DNA from: Sphingobium lactosutens DS20
GTDB taxonomy: Bacteria > Pseudomonadota > Alphaproteobacteria > Sphingomonadales > Sphingomonadaceae
Direction: 5' to 3'
Assembly: GCF_000445105.1 (NCBI RefSeq)
Contig: NZ_ATDP01000110.1
Location: 1 to 64,000, forward strand
DNA: 64,000 nucleotides
Shown piece by piece: positions 17,676 to 26,118 of the stretch. Position numbers and translations under genes: made by a program. Position 1 is the stretch's first letter; each line of letters begins with the position of its first letter. The notes below the pieces were generated by a model. The model was not told where the DNA came from. It ran no database searches and saw only the letters and a program-made list of their open reading frames with translations.

Positions 17676-18524
17676 TCAGGCCGCCTTTTTCTTGTCCGCC
17701 CAGATATTCTGATAGGCCATATAGGCAAGGCCGGTGGCGATCAGCAGGAAGACGATCGTCGCAAGGCCGGCGCGACGGCGATTTTCAAGCTTTGGTTCCG
17801 CCGTCCAGGTCAGGAAGGCGGCCACGTCCTTCGCCATCTGGTCGACGGTCGGCTTGGTGCCGTCGCCATAGCTCACCTGGCCCTCAGCCGTCAGAGGCGG
17901 CGCCATGGCGAGATTCAGGTTGGCGAAATAGGGATTGTAGTGCAGCCCCTCCGGCGTCTTGGCATCCGGGAACTCCCTGAGCAGTTCGGCAGGCTGCGGC
18001 TGATAGCCGGTGATCAGCGAATAGACATAGGCGCTGCCATGATGGCGAGCCTTTGTCATCAGCGACAGGTCAGGCGGGATCGCATTGTTGTTCGCCGCCG
18101 CCGCCGCGACATTGTTGGCGAAGGGCTTGGGGAAGTGATCGGCGGGCACCGGATCGCGGGTCGACATCTCCCCGGTCTTGGGATCGACATCGGGCGTCTT
18201 GATCGCCCACTGCTTGGCGATCGCCTTCACCTCGGCCTCATTATAGCCAAGCGCTTCCAGATCGCGGAACGCCACGAACTTCAGGCTGTGGCAGGCCGAG
18301 CAGACTTCCTTGAACACCTGAAAGCCGCGTTGCAGCTGCTGGCGATCATAACGGCCAAAGGGTCCATCGAACGAGAAGGACACATGCTTGGGCGCCTTGT
18401 GGAATTCATGCTCCACCGTTGGCTGGGGCGGGTCCGACACATAGGCGACCGCGCCAAAGAGGAAGGAGATCAGCAGCCAGCCCGCGAAAAAGAGGCCGAC
18501 GAGGAATGCGCCGATGCGAACCAT
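17676..18524 (-). CDS. petC: Ubiquinol-cytochrome c reductase, cytochrome c1
   Basis: A 282-residue membrane-anchored c-type cytochrome. The heme attachment site is CSACH in VCSACHSLKFVAFRDL. A hydrophobic N-terminal segment (IGAFLVGLFFAGWLLISFLFGAVA) acts as signal or anchor and the C-terminal helix is LATIVFLLIATGLAYMAYQ. It passes electrons from the Rieske protein to soluble cytochrome c. It is the third gene of the petABC operon, 15 nt after cytochrome b. Confidence 0.96.
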   Translation of the reverse strand: MVRIGAFLVGLFFAGWLLISFLFGAVAYVSDPPQPTVEHEFHKAPKHVSFSFDGPFGRYDRQQLQRGFQVFKEVCSACHSLKFVAFRDLEALGYNEAEVKAIAKQWAIKTPDVDPKTGEMSTRDPVPADHFPKPFANNVAAAAANNNAIPPDLSLMTKARHHGSAYVYSLITGYQPQPAELLREFPDAKTPEGLHYNPYFANLNLAMAPPLTAEGQVSYGDGTKPTVDQMAKDVAAFLTWTAEPKLENRRRAGLATIVFLLIATGLAYMAYQNIWADKKKAA

Positions 18525-18539
18525 GATATCCTATCCCCC

Positions 18540-19859
18540 TTAACCGGCGTTCGAAGGCTGCGGATCGGCGCCCATGCCGGGCAGCGCATCCTCTTCGCCT
18601 TTTATGTTGTGGCGATTGAGCACCGATTCCGTGATCGATCCGGGCAGCGGCAGCGGCTTTTCGAAGCGCGCGATCAGCGGCAGCACGATCAGGAAATGCG
18701 CAAAATAATAGGCCGCCGCGACCTGGCTGATCATGACATAGGGCTCTTCCGCTGGCGCACCGCCGCAATAGCCCAGGATCAGCACGTCGATGACCAGGAT
18801 CCAGAAGAACTTCTTGAACGTCGGGCGATAATTGCCCGAGCGCACCGGCGAATTGTCGAGCCAGGGCAGGAAGAAGAGCAGCAGGATCGATGCGAACATC
18901 GCCAGCACGCCCAGCAGCTTCGCTGGCACGAAGAAGAAGTCGACAGTGAAGGCGCGTAGGATGGCGTAGAAGGGCCAGAAATACCATTCCGGCACGATAT
19001 GCGCGGGCGTTGAGAGTGGGTTCGCCTCGATATAATTGTCCGGATGGCCCAGATAATTGGGCGCGTAGAACAGCATGATCGAGAAGAGGATCAGGAACAC
19101 GCCAGCCCCGAACCCGTCCTTCGCCGTGTAGTAAGGATGGAAGGGCACGGTATCCTGCGGCCCCTTCACCTCAACGCCTGTCGGGTTGTTGGATCCGGGA
19201 ATATGCAGCGCCCAGATGTGCAGGATGATGACCCCTGCGATCACGAAGGGCAGCAGGAAGTGCAGCGAGAAGAAGCGGTTGAGCGACGCGTTGCCCGGCG
19301 CGAAACCGCCCAGCAGCCAGGTCTGGATCGGTTCGCCCACGACCGGGATCGCGCCGAACAGGCCGGTGATGACCTTCGCGCCCCAATAGCTCATCTGCCC
19401 CCAGGGCAGCACATAGCCCATGAAGGCGGTCGCCATCATGAGGAGGAAGATGACAAGGCCCAGCAGCCACACCATCTCGCGCGGCGCCTTGTAGGAGCCG
19501 TAGAAGAGGCCACGGAAGATGTGGAGATAGACGACGATGAAAAAGAAGCTGGCGCCATTGGCGTGCGCGTAGCGCATCAGCCAGCCCGAATTGACGTCGC
19601 GCATCGTCTGTTCGACGGTGGCGAAGGCGACCAGGTCATTGGCGCCATAATGCATCGCCATGATGACGCCAGTGACGATCTGGATCACCAGCGCCAGGCC
19701 GGCCAGAACGCCGAAATTCCAGAAATAGTTGAGGTTGCGCGGCACCGGATAGCCAGCGCCCACCGCATTGTAGACGAGGCGCGGCAGTGGCAGCTTCTCG
19801 TCCATCCACTGCATCACGGGATGCTTGGGAGTATAATGTTCAGCCCATGGAAAGCTCAT
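18540..19859 (-). CDS. petB: Ubiquinol-cytochrome c reductase, cytochrome b
   Basis: A 439-residue, eight-helix membrane protein. Heme-ligand histidines lie in helices B and D (MHYGANDL / RYAHANGASFFFIVVYLHIFRG and LHFLLPFVIAGVIILHIWALHIPG). The quinone-oxidation site PEWYFWPFYAILRA is intact. It carries the Q-cycle of complex III. It lies 12 nt downstream of the Rieske gene. Confidence 0.97.
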   Translation of the reverse strand: MSFPWAEHYTPKHPVMQWMDEKLPLPRLVYNAVGAGYPVPRNLNYFWNFGVLAGLALVIQIVTGVIMAMHYGANDLVAFATVEQTMRDVNSGWLMRYAHANGASFFFIVVYLHIFRGLFYGSYKAPREMVWLLGLVIFLLMMATAFMGYVLPWGQMSYWGAKVITGLFGAIPVVGEPIQTWLLGGFAPGNASLNRFFSLHFLLPFVIAGVIILHIWALHIPGSNNPTGVEVKGPQDTVPFHPYYTAKDGFGAGVFLILFSIMLFYAPNYLGHPDNYIEANPLSTPAHIVPEWYFWPFYAILRAFTVDFFFVPAKLLGVLAMFASILLLFFLPWLDNSPVRSGNYRPTFKKFFWILVIDVLILGYCGGAPAEEPYVMISQVAAAYYFAHFLIVLPLIARFEKPLPLPGSITESVLNRHNIKGEEDALPGMGADPQPSNAG

Positions 19860-19871
19860 GACGGTCCCCCC

Positions 19872-20438
19872 TCAACCCACAAGAATGGCAGTGTCGGAAG
19901 TGAACTTGAATTCAGGCACTTCCAGATTCTTGGGGGCAGGCCCCTTACGGATACGGGCGGCGGTATCGTAGGATGACCCGTGGCAGGGGCAGAAATAGCC
20001 GCCATATTCGCCGCGATTTTCCCCCTCGCCCGCGCCCAGCGGCACGCAGCCCAAATGGGTGCACACGCCCATCGTGATGAGCCACTGTTTCTTGCCGTCG
20101 ACGGTGCGTTCTTCCAGCGTCTGCGGATCGCGCAGCGTGGCGACGTCCACCTTGTCAGCCTCGGCAATTTCCTTGGGTGTCAGGTGCCGCACGAACAGCG
20201 GCTGCGACCGGAATGTCGTCTTGATCGCCTGCCCCGGCTGGATCGCCGACAGGTCGACTTCGGTCGACGCCAGCGCCAGCACGTCGGCGCTGGGGTTCAT
20301 CTGGTCGATGAGCGGCACGACCACGGCCACCGCGCCCATCCCGGCGAAACTCACCGCGGCGATATTGATGAAATCGCGGCGGCGCACCTCTTCTCCGCCG
20401 GATAGAGTTTGCCCGTCAGAATGATCAACGCTCGCCAT
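19872..20438 (-). CDS. petA: Ubiquinol-cytochrome c reductase, Rieske iron-sulfur subunit
   Basis: A 188-residue protein with an N-terminal twin-arginine region (EEVRRRDFINIAAVSFAGMGAVAVVVPL) that stays as a membrane anchor. The cluster-binding motifs are CTHLGC and CPCHGS. It moves electrons from ubiquinol to cytochrome c1. It is the first gene of the minus-strand petABC operon, and its promoter must lie within 20439-20640. Confidence 0.97.
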   Translation of the reverse strand: MASVDHSDGQTLSGGEEVRRRDFINIAAVSFAGMGAVAVVVPLIDQMNPSADVLALASTEVDLSAIQPGQAIKTTFRSQPLFVRHLTPKEIAEADKVDVATLRDPQTLEERTVDGKKQWLITMGVCTHLGCVPLGAGEGENRGEYGGYFCPCHGSSYDTAARIRKGPAPKNLEVPEFKFTSDTAILVG

Positions 20439-20643
20439 GCACCTCTACCCTTGCAAGACTTCCCTGTCACACCGCATGCCGTTACCGACGCTGATTATCA
20501 AGGGATTTGGGTTGTCAGCCGTGGCTGCCCCCACCTTCCCCCCGGTGTGGTTCGCGGGCCTGATAACCGGGAAGCGCGCGCTTTGCCAACCGCAATCTTA
20601 CTTGGCCTGTTACAAAAGCTTGCGCTGCTCTATGGCGCTGCCC

Positions 20644-21102
20644 ATGCGTATCGCCCTTTACCAACCGGAGATTGCGGGCAATGTCGGCGCGATCCTGCGC
20701 CTTGCCGCCTGTCTCGCCGTGCCCGTCGACATCATCATGCCCACCGGATTCGCCTTTTCCGACGCGCGCCTAAAACGGGCCGCGATGGATTATGGCGCGG
20801 CGGCCGACGTCACCCGCCATGCCAATTTCGAGGCGTTCGATGCTCTGCGGCGGGCAGAAGGCCGGCGATTGCTGTTGATGAGCGCTCACGCCTCGCAGCG
20901 ATTGCCGGACGTACGGTTCGCGCCCGATGACGTGCTGTTGATGGGGTCGGAAAGCGCCGGCGTGCCCGATAGCGTGCGCGATCTGGCCGATATTCGCGTG
21001 CGCATTCCGATGGCGCCGGGCTTTCGGTCCTTGAATATCGCCGTGTCGACCGGCATCGCCGTGGCCGAAGCATTACGCCAGACCGAGGGGTTTCCCGCAT
21101 GA
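20644..21102 (+). CDS. trmL: tRNA (cytidine(34)-2'-O)-methyltransferase, SPOUT family
   Basis: A 152-residue SPOUT-fold methyltransferase starting MRIALYQPEIAGNVGAILRLAACL. The cofactor-binding trefoil knot is formed by LLMGSESAGVPD, RIPMAPGFRSLNIAVSTGIAVAEAL. TrmL methylates the wobble ribose of certain leucine tRNAs. The start at 20644 gives the normal family N-terminus, and the open frame further upstream is not coding. Its stop overlaps the hemF start (ATGA, 21099-21102). Confidence 0.92.
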   Translation: MRIALYQPEIAGNVGAILRLAACLAVPVDIIMPTGFAFSDARLKRAAMDYGAAADVTRHANFEAFDALRRAEGRRLLLMSAHASQRLPDVRFAPDDVLLMGSESAGVPDSVRDLADIRVRIPMAPGFRSLNIAVSTGIAVAEALRQTEGFPA

Positions 21103-21983
21103 CCAATCCCGTTCCCATCGTCCCCTTCGCGCTCGATGATCGCCAACAAGCCGCGCGTAGCTGGTTCGAATCGCTGCGCGACCGCATCTGCGCCGAATTT
21201 GAAGCGATCGAACGCGAAGCCGGCAGCGACGCCGCCTTTGCCTTCACCCCCTGGGACCGCGAGGCGGATGGCCAGGCGCCCGGCGAAGGCGGGGGGGGCG
21301 TGCGCGGCGTGATGAAGGGCAAGATATTCGAAAAGGTGGGCGTCAACATCTCCACCGTGGGCGGGGAGTTCGCGCCCGGCTTCGCCCAGACGATTCATGG
21401 TGCGGAAGAAAACCCAGCCTTCTTCGCCACCGGCATCAGCCTGGTGGCGCATATGGCCAACCCGCATGTCCCGGCCGTGCACATGAACACGCGCTATCTC
21501 GTCACCACGAAAAGCTGGTTCGGCGGCGGGGCGGACCTCAATCCGCCCCTGCCACGCGAACAAGACACGGCCGATTTTCACGCCGTGCTGAAGGACGCAT
21601 GCGACGCGCATGATCCCGATCATTACCCCCGGTTCAAGGCATGGGCGGACGATTATTTCTTCATCCCCCATCGCGGCGTGCATCGCGGCGTCGGCGGCAT
21701 CTTCTACGATCATCTGGAATGCGCCGACGACACAGCGTTCGACGCCAATTTCGCCTTTACCCGCGCGGTCGGCGACGCCTTCCTCGCCGCCTTCCCCCCG
21801 ATCGTGCGGCGGCGGATGGCGGAGCCGTGGAGCGAGGCGGACTATCGCACCATGCTGGAATGGCGCGGCCGCTATGCCGAATTCAACCTGGTCCATGACC
21901 GAGGCACCCTGTTCGGACTCAAGACCGGCGGCAATATCGACGCCATCCTGATGAGCCTGCCGCCCATGGCAAGCTGGAGCTGA
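21099..21983 (+). CDS. hemF: Oxygen-dependent coproporphyrinogen III oxidase
   Basis: A 294-residue cytoplasmic enzyme. It shows HemF family blocks FEKVGVNISTVGGEF, HMNTRYLVTTKSWFGGGADL, RGVHRGVGGIFYDHL and EFNLVHDRGTLFGLKTGGNIDAILMSLPP. It converts coproporphyrinogen III to protoporphyrinogen IX in aerobic heme synthesis. It is translationally coupled to trmL and followed after 5 nt by a GNAT gene. Confidence 0.96.
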   Translation: MTNPVPIVPFALDDRQQAARSWFESLRDRICAEFEAIEREAGSDAAFAFTPWDREADGQAPGEGGGGVRGVMKGKIFEKVGVNISTVGGEFAPGFAQTIHGAEENPAFFATGISLVAHMANPHVPAVHMNTRYLVTTKSWFGGGADLNPPLPREQDTADFHAVLKDACDAHDPDHYPRFKAWADDYFFIPHRGVHRGVGGIFYDHLECADDTAFDANFAFTRAVGDAFLAAFPPIVRRRMAEPWSEADYRTMLEWRGRYAEFNLVHDRGTLFGLKTGGNIDAILMSLPPMASWS

Positions 21984-21988
21984 CGCTC

Positions 21989-22588
21989 GTGCCGCTGACG
22001 CGGGTCGAACCGGGCATGGTGGCCACGATCGTCACCCATCTGGAGATGCGCGCCCGGCCCCGGCCGGCGCCGATCCCGCCCGCGCCGCTGCGGCTCGTCC
22101 GCTGGAAAACGCCCGATGCTGACGCCTATCGCACGTTGTTCCGCCGCGTCGGCGCGCCATGGCTGTGGTTTTCCCGGCTGGTGATGGCGGACGCGCCATT
22201 GCTGGCAATCCTCCACGACCCCGCCGTCGAAATCTATGCGGTCACGGACCCGCGCGGCACGGAAATCGGCCTCCTCGAACTGGATTTCCGGTCCATGCCC
22301 GATTGCGGGCTAAGCTTCCTTGGCCTGGTTCCCGAACGGACCGGCAAGGGGCTGGGCCGATGGCTGATGGCGCACGCAACCTCGCTCGCCTGGCGCAAGG
22401 GCGTGGAGCGTTTCCAGGTCCACACCTGCACGCTGGACAGCCCGGGAGCGCTGGGCTTTTACATGCGATCAGGCTTCACACCCTTCGCGCGGGAGGTCGA
22501 GACATTCGCCGACCCGCGCCTGGCGGGCATAGTGCCGCGCGATGCCGCGCCGCATGTGCCGATCCTGGATCAGGCCGCCGACGCCTGA
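21989..22588 (+). CDS. GNAT-family N-acetyltransferase
   Basis: A 199-residue protein. The acetyl-CoA-binding motif is LVPERTGKGLGRWLMAHA (Q/RxxGxG/A type) and the C-terminal part reads VHTCTLDSPGALGFYMRSGFTPFARE, a typical GNAT ending. The substrate cannot be read from sequence. It is probably the last gene of trmL-hemF-GNAT. Its 3' end overlaps the convergent membrane-protein gene by 19 nt. Confidence 0.88.
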   Translation: MPLTRVEPGMVATIVTHLEMRARPRPAPIPPAPLRLVRWKTPDADAYRTLFRRVGAPWLWFSRLVMADAPLLAILHDPAVEIYAVTDPRGTEIGLLELDFRSMPDCGLSFLGLVPERTGKGLGRWLMAHATSLAWRKGVERFQVHTCTLDSPGALGFYMRSGFTPFAREVETFADPRLAGIVPRDAAPHVPILDQAADA

Positions 22589-23364
22589 CGATAGATGCGC
22601 GCGAGCATCACCAGCAGATAGACCTGCACCACCGCCGACACCGCCGCGGCAGCGATGCCGCCAGCCAGCCGCGCACCCTCCGGGCCTGCGAGCAGGCTGC
22701 CCAGCAGACCGACGATCACTTGCGCGGCCGTGCCCACCAGCGTCGACAACAGCATCACGATCACCAGAAAGCCGAACAGCCGCCAGAAATGACCGCGCGT
22801 CAGCGACCAGGCGTGGCGCAACGATTCGATTACGCCCCCGCGCGTGTCGATGACGACCGCATTCAGCAGGACCAGCCGGATGCTCGCGAAAAAGACGATG
22901 ATGACCGCGGCCAGCCCCAAAAGCAGGCCCATCGCATGCGCCGCCTGTTGCGAGGCCATGGCGAAAATCACGCTGACCAGCGCGACCACGACAATGAAAG
23001 CGACAATGGCAACGACCACCAGCAGCGCGGTGCCCAGCAGGACGGGCAGTCGCGAAAAGCTGAGCCGCAGTGCCTCTCCCACGCTGATGCCGGGGCGCAG
23101 CGCCAAGGCGAACAGTGCCAGCGACCCGAACCAGATGATGACGATGCCCAGCAGCATCGACAGGGCAAAGCCGGGCGGCATCACCGGAATGGCGTCCGCC
23201 TTCGGCTGCGCGAACCAGGCCTGCAACTGCGGCGGTGTCATTTCCTGAACGACCAGTCCCGGCAGCGCCACGAACAGCAGGGCGACCGGAAACAGCAAGG
23301 TCGCTTCGCGCCGGATGAAGGCGACGGCTTCCTCCCACGCCTTGCCGATGGAGATTGTCGCCAT
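22570..23364 (-). CDS. Polytopic membrane protein of unknown function
   Basis: A 264-residue protein with about six hydrophobic segments. The soluble N-terminus (ISIGKAWEEAVAFIRREATLLFPVALLFVALPGLV) and a mid-protein VIESLRHAWSLTRGHFWRLFGFLVIVMLL resemble bacterial proteins with a glycerophosphodiester phosphodiesterase-type membrane domain, although no phosphodiesterase domain is attached. The function is unknown. Confidence 0.75.
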   Translation of the reverse strand: MATISIGKAWEEAVAFIRREATLLFPVALLFVALPGLVVQEMTPPQLQAWFAQPKADAIPVMPPGFALSMLLGIVIIWFGSLALFALALRPGISVGEALRLSFSRLPVLLGTALLVVVAIVAFIVVVALVSVIFAMASQQAAHAMGLLLGLAAVIIVFFASIRLVLLNAVVIDTRGGVIESLRHAWSLTRGHFWRLFGFLVIVMLLSTLVGTAAQVIVGLLGSLLAGPEGARLAGGIAAAAVSAVVQVYLLVMLARIYRQASAA

Positions 23365-23443
23365 ATCTAATCTGCCTGCCTCAAGAGGGGGAAATGCGGC
23401 CAGGAGACTTGATCGCTCGCTTGCCCCAAGTCAAGGAAACGCC

Positions 23444-24139
23444 ATGGTTGATCCCCTTCCCTTCCCCGACCACGTCGAATGGCGCGTCGATGCGGCGCCG
23501 GTCGATTATCCAGAAGCGCTGACCGACATGGAAGCGCGCGCCGCCGCGATCTACGCCGGGGACGCGCGCGAGCGGGTGTGGCTGCTGGAGCATCCGCCGC
23601 TTTATACGGCGGGAACCAGCGCCGACCCGGCCGAACTCATCGACCCGCGCTTTCCCGTCCATGACGCCGGGCGCGGGGGGCGCTACACCTATCATGGACC
23701 GGGGCAGCGGATCGGTTATCTCAACATCGACCTGGGGCATCGCGGCAAGGATGTGCGCAATTTCGTCCACCATCTGGAAGGCTGGATGATCGCGGCACTG
23801 GGCGATCTGGGCATCCCGGCGCGGCGGGCGGAGGGGCGGATCGGCATCTGGACCGACGACGCGCAGGGACGCGAGGCCAAGATCGGCGCTCTCGGCATCC
23901 GGGTGCGGCGCTGGGTGACGCTGCATGGCTTTTCCATCAACGTCGACCCCGACCTGTCGCATTTTACCGGCATCGTGCCCTGCGGCATCAGCGACTATCC
24001 CGTGACCAGCATCGCCGCGCTGGGCGGCAACACGTCGATGGCCGCGCTCGACGCAGCCCTTAAAAGCCATTTCCCGTCCTTTCTCAGCCGCTTGTCGCGC
24101 TGCGGCTCGGGGCTTGAGCAATGCGAGGCCGCCCGCTAG
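23444..24139 (+). CDS. lipB: Lipoyl(octanoyl) transferase
   Basis: A 231-residue enzyme beginning MVDPLPFPDHVEWRVD. LipB motifs present are LLEHPPLYTAG, RGGRYTYHGPGQRIGYLNIDL, AKIGALGIRVRRWVTLHG with the catalytic Lys, and VPCGISDYPVTSI with the catalytic Cys. It moves octanoate from acyl carrier protein to lipoate-dependent enzymes. The start at 23444 follows SD-like sequence (AAGGAAA) and matches the family N-terminus. Confidence 0.95.
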   Translation: MVDPLPFPDHVEWRVDAAPVDYPEALTDMEARAAAIYAGDARERVWLLEHPPLYTAGTSADPAELIDPRFPVHDAGRGGRYTYHGPGQRIGYLNIDLGHRGKDVRNFVHHLEGWMIAALGDLGIPARRAEGRIGIWTDDAQGREAKIGALGIRVRRWVTLHGFSINVDPDLSHFTGIVPCGISDYPVTSIAALGGNTSMAALDAALKSHFPSFLSRLSRCGSGLEQCEAAR

Positions 24140-24200
24140 GGTCCTGCGCTCTGACCGGCGGGGGATGCCGGGTATCGACGCGATGTTCAAGGAGACCCGG

Positions 24201-24476
24201 ATGCGCGTGAATGCATGGATCGTCTGCACCGCCGCTCTGCTGTCGCTGACCGCCTGCGGGGGCGGCGACAAGGGCGGCAGCAATGTGCAGATGAAGGACA
24301 TGGAAGTGGTGGACGGCACCGCGACCGACGCGATGACCGACCTGGACGGCGTGCAGAGCGAAGGCACCGCGATCGCCGCGCCCGGCAATGATGGTGCGGC
24401 CAATCAGAGCGCACCCGCGAGCGCCGCGCCTGCCGCCGCACCGGCCGAAGATGCCGAAGTGGTGGCGGACCAGTAA
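24201..24476 (+). CDS. Small putative lipoprotein
   Basis: A 91-residue protein beginning MRVNAWIVCTAALLSLTACGGG, a lipoprotein signal peptide with lipobox LTAC. The mature part is short, acidic and Ala/Gly-rich (APASAAPAAAPAEDAEV), probably disordered. AAGGAG at 24189-24194 supports ATG 24201 over ATG 24183. The function is unknown. Confidence 0.78.
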   Translation: MRVNAWIVCTAALLSLTACGGGDKGGSNVQMKDMEVVDGTATDAMTDLDGVQSEGTAIAAPGNDGAANQSAPASAAPAAAPAEDAEVVADQ

Positions 24477-24559
24477 GCCGACCGCCATCGGAATAGTATG
24501 CGCGCATGGTTATGACTATCGGGATGCGCCGCGCCGCATCCTTCTGGAGAGACGAGACG

Positions 24560-25252
24560 ATGAGCTTCCGTTCCGCCCTGCGCACCAGCCTGTGCAGCCT
24601 GTCGATCGCCCTGATGCCGCTGGCCGCGCAGCCGGCCGCCGCGCAATTCTACTGGTCGCCGCCCGACATGAGCGCGCCTGCCTTCACCGACAGCAATGCC
24701 GCCATCGCGCTGGGCCTGCCGGGCGCGACCGCTGAGGAGATCAAGGCCGGGCTGGCGTGGAATCTGCGCGCCGCGCTCAACGTCGCGGCGCTGCAATGCC
24801 AGTTCGAACCCACGCTGCTGACGGTCGACAATTACAATGCCATGATCGCCCATCATGACGCGGAACTGGACGCGGCGCAGGCGACGCTGCTCGCCTATTT
24901 CCAGCGTACCGCGGGCAAGGGCCGCGCCGGCCAGTCGGCCGCGGACATGTACAATACCCGCATCTATTCGGGCTATTCGACGGTGCAGGCGCAAAAGGGC
25001 TTTTGCCAGGAAGCCGGCGTCGTCGGCCGCCAGGCGATTTTCGCCGATCGCGGCGCGCTCGCCGACGTGGCGCGCGCGGGCCTCGCCTCGATCAAGAAAT
25101 CGCTCATTCAGGCGGGCGAGCAATATTATGGCATGCCCGGCGACGATTATGCCGTCGCCCTGCCCTCCTTCGACCCTGGCTGCTGGAAAAAGGGCGTGCT
25201 GGAGCCGGTGTGCCATCAGGCCTATAATGAGAAGGTCGGCGTCACGCCGTAA
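24560..25252 (+). CDS. Exported protein of unknown function
   Basis: A 230-residue protein with a Sec signal peptide (SLCSLSIALMPLAAQPAAAQF). The mature region holds four cysteines (LQCQFEPT, KGFCQEAG, DPGCWKKG, EPVCHQAY) that could pair in the periplasm, and a helical middle (AELDAAQATLLAYFQR). I do not recognise the family. It follows the lipoprotein gene by 83 nt in the same direction. Confidence 0.72.
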   Translation: MSFRSALRTSLCSLSIALMPLAAQPAAAQFYWSPPDMSAPAFTDSNAAIALGLPGATAEEIKAGLAWNLRAALNVAALQCQFEPTLLTVDNYNAMIAHHDAELDAAQATLLAYFQRTAGKGRAGQSAADMYNTRIYSGYSTVQAQKGFCQEAGVVGRQAIFADRGALADVARAGLASIKKSLIQAGEQYYGMPGDDYAVALPSFDPGCWKKGVLEPVCHQAYNEKVGVTP

Positions 25253-25297
25253 GTCGGGCGAGAGGCTTGCTGGCGATTTGGGTCAGCTCTTATCATT

Positions 25298-25372
25298 GTC
25301 ACCCCGGCCTTGAGCCGGGGTCCTGCTTCTTCCGTCCAAGAGAGCGGGATGCCGGGTCTAGCGCGGCATGAC
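25298..25372. repeat. REP-type inverted doublet, family 1
   Basis: Two short palindromes, 25298-25322 (GTCACCCCGG...CCGGGGTC) and 25348-25372 (GATGCCG...CGGCATGAC), lie in opposite orientation 25 nt apart. The outer ends GTCA/TGAC are shared with the other REP elements in the window. Located 46 nt after an exported-protein gene. Confidence 0.75.
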
Positions 25373-25482
25373 GGCGTTTTCTCATCGAGTGGCTGGGGCG
25401 AAACAGGATGAGCGTGCAGGACGAGGTCGTATTTCGACCACTCCCGGCCATTCAATAGCGCCTTAGGCTCGCCCACATAGTC

Positions 25483-25508
25483 GTCATCCCAGCGAAGGCT
25501 GGGATCTC
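25483..25508. repeat. REP element bounding the GIY-YIG gene, left copy
   Basis: The 26-nt element runs GTCATCCCAGC...GGGATCTC with an 8-bp CCCAGCGA/GGCTGGG-type stem. It is the inverted partner of 25831-25856: 24 of 26 positions match and the two differences are a compensatory C-G to G-C change within the stem. Confidence 0.85.
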
Positions 25509-25514
25509 GGGCGG

Positions 25515-25805
25515 TCATGCAATGAGGTCTGACAGATCGCGCCAATCTGGATTGCTGCCCTCGATCAATCGAATTTTCCATTCGCGCTTCCAGACCTTGA
25601 GCGCCTTTTTGCGGGCAATGGCGAGCGTCATGTCATCATGAGGCTCCACCAGCACGAGACATGTGAGGCCATATCTCTTGCAGAAGGTCGATCCGGTGCC
25701 GTTTCGATGCTGAAGCACCCGTGCGGCGAGGTTGGCGGTAACGCCAATGTAGAGGACGCCATGAGCCTTGTTGGTCATGATGTAGGTGTAGCCGCCGCGC
25801 GCCAT
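25515..25805 (-). CDS. Single-domain GIY-YIG nuclease-family protein
   Basis: A 96-residue protein starting MARGGYTYIMTNK. The GIY-type strand is YTY, the YIG strand is LYIGVT, and the catalytic-type Arg lies in AARVLQHR. In relatives the helix normally reads AIAREKxLKxW and supplies the metal-binding Glu. Here it reads AIARKKALKVW, so that Glu is replaced by Lys. The gene almost fills the space between two inverted REP elements (6 nt on one side, 25 nt on the other). Nuclease activity is therefore doubtful; a DNA-binding or REP-associated role is inferred, not shown. Confidence 0.88.
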   Translation of the reverse strand: MARGGYTYIMTNKAHGVLYIGVTANLAARVLQHRNGTGSTFCKRYGLTCLVLVEPHDDMTLAIARKKALKVWKREWKIRLIEGSNPDWRDLSDLIA

Positions 25806-25830
25806 GTCTCATCGTTGCGCACCATCGCCT

Positions 25831-25856
25831 GAGATGCCAGCCTTCGCTGGCATGAC
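25831..25856. repeat. REP element bounding the GIY-YIG gene, right copy
   Basis: GAGATGCCAGC...GGCATGAC, the inverted counterpart of 25483-25508 with a compensatory stem change. It begins 26 nt upstream of the GIY-YIG start codon. Confidence 0.85.
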
Positions 25857-25924
25857 GGAAAAAAGGTCAGTCGCTTTGCAATTATGCGCCTTCGAAAGTC
25901 ATCGTTCTGCTTCCCACCCTCCTT

Positions 25925-26014
25925 CGTCATTCCCGCGAATGCGGGAACCCATCTTTCGACTATAGCTCACGTGCCGTGCTGAGACGATGGGTCCCCGCCT
26001 TTGCGGGGATGACG
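25925..26014. repeat. REP-type inverted doublet, family 2
   Basis: Left arm CGTCATTCCCGCGAATGCGG... and right arm ...CCTTTGCGGGGATGACG face each other over about 30 nt. The same architecture recurs at 37036-37126 between fliO and fliP. The 313-nt gap 25806-26118 otherwise holds no gene that I can support. Confidence 0.85.
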
Positions 26015-26118
26015 AAATGAAACATACCGTCCACAAATCACCCATCCCGGTCATTTCCGCAACCCTAAGGGCGGCAGCAGGCGATGGCGGATCGCAGTGT
26101 CCTGCGACCAGCGCTGCC

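Noticed and set aside
20439..20643. Protein extension upstream of trmL
   Set aside because: The extra residues are absent from the SPOUT family and the stretch is the promoter region of the divergent petABC operon.
25298..26014. CRISPR array
   Set aside because: Repeats are palindromic doublets of differing sequence with no regular spacers and no cas genes.
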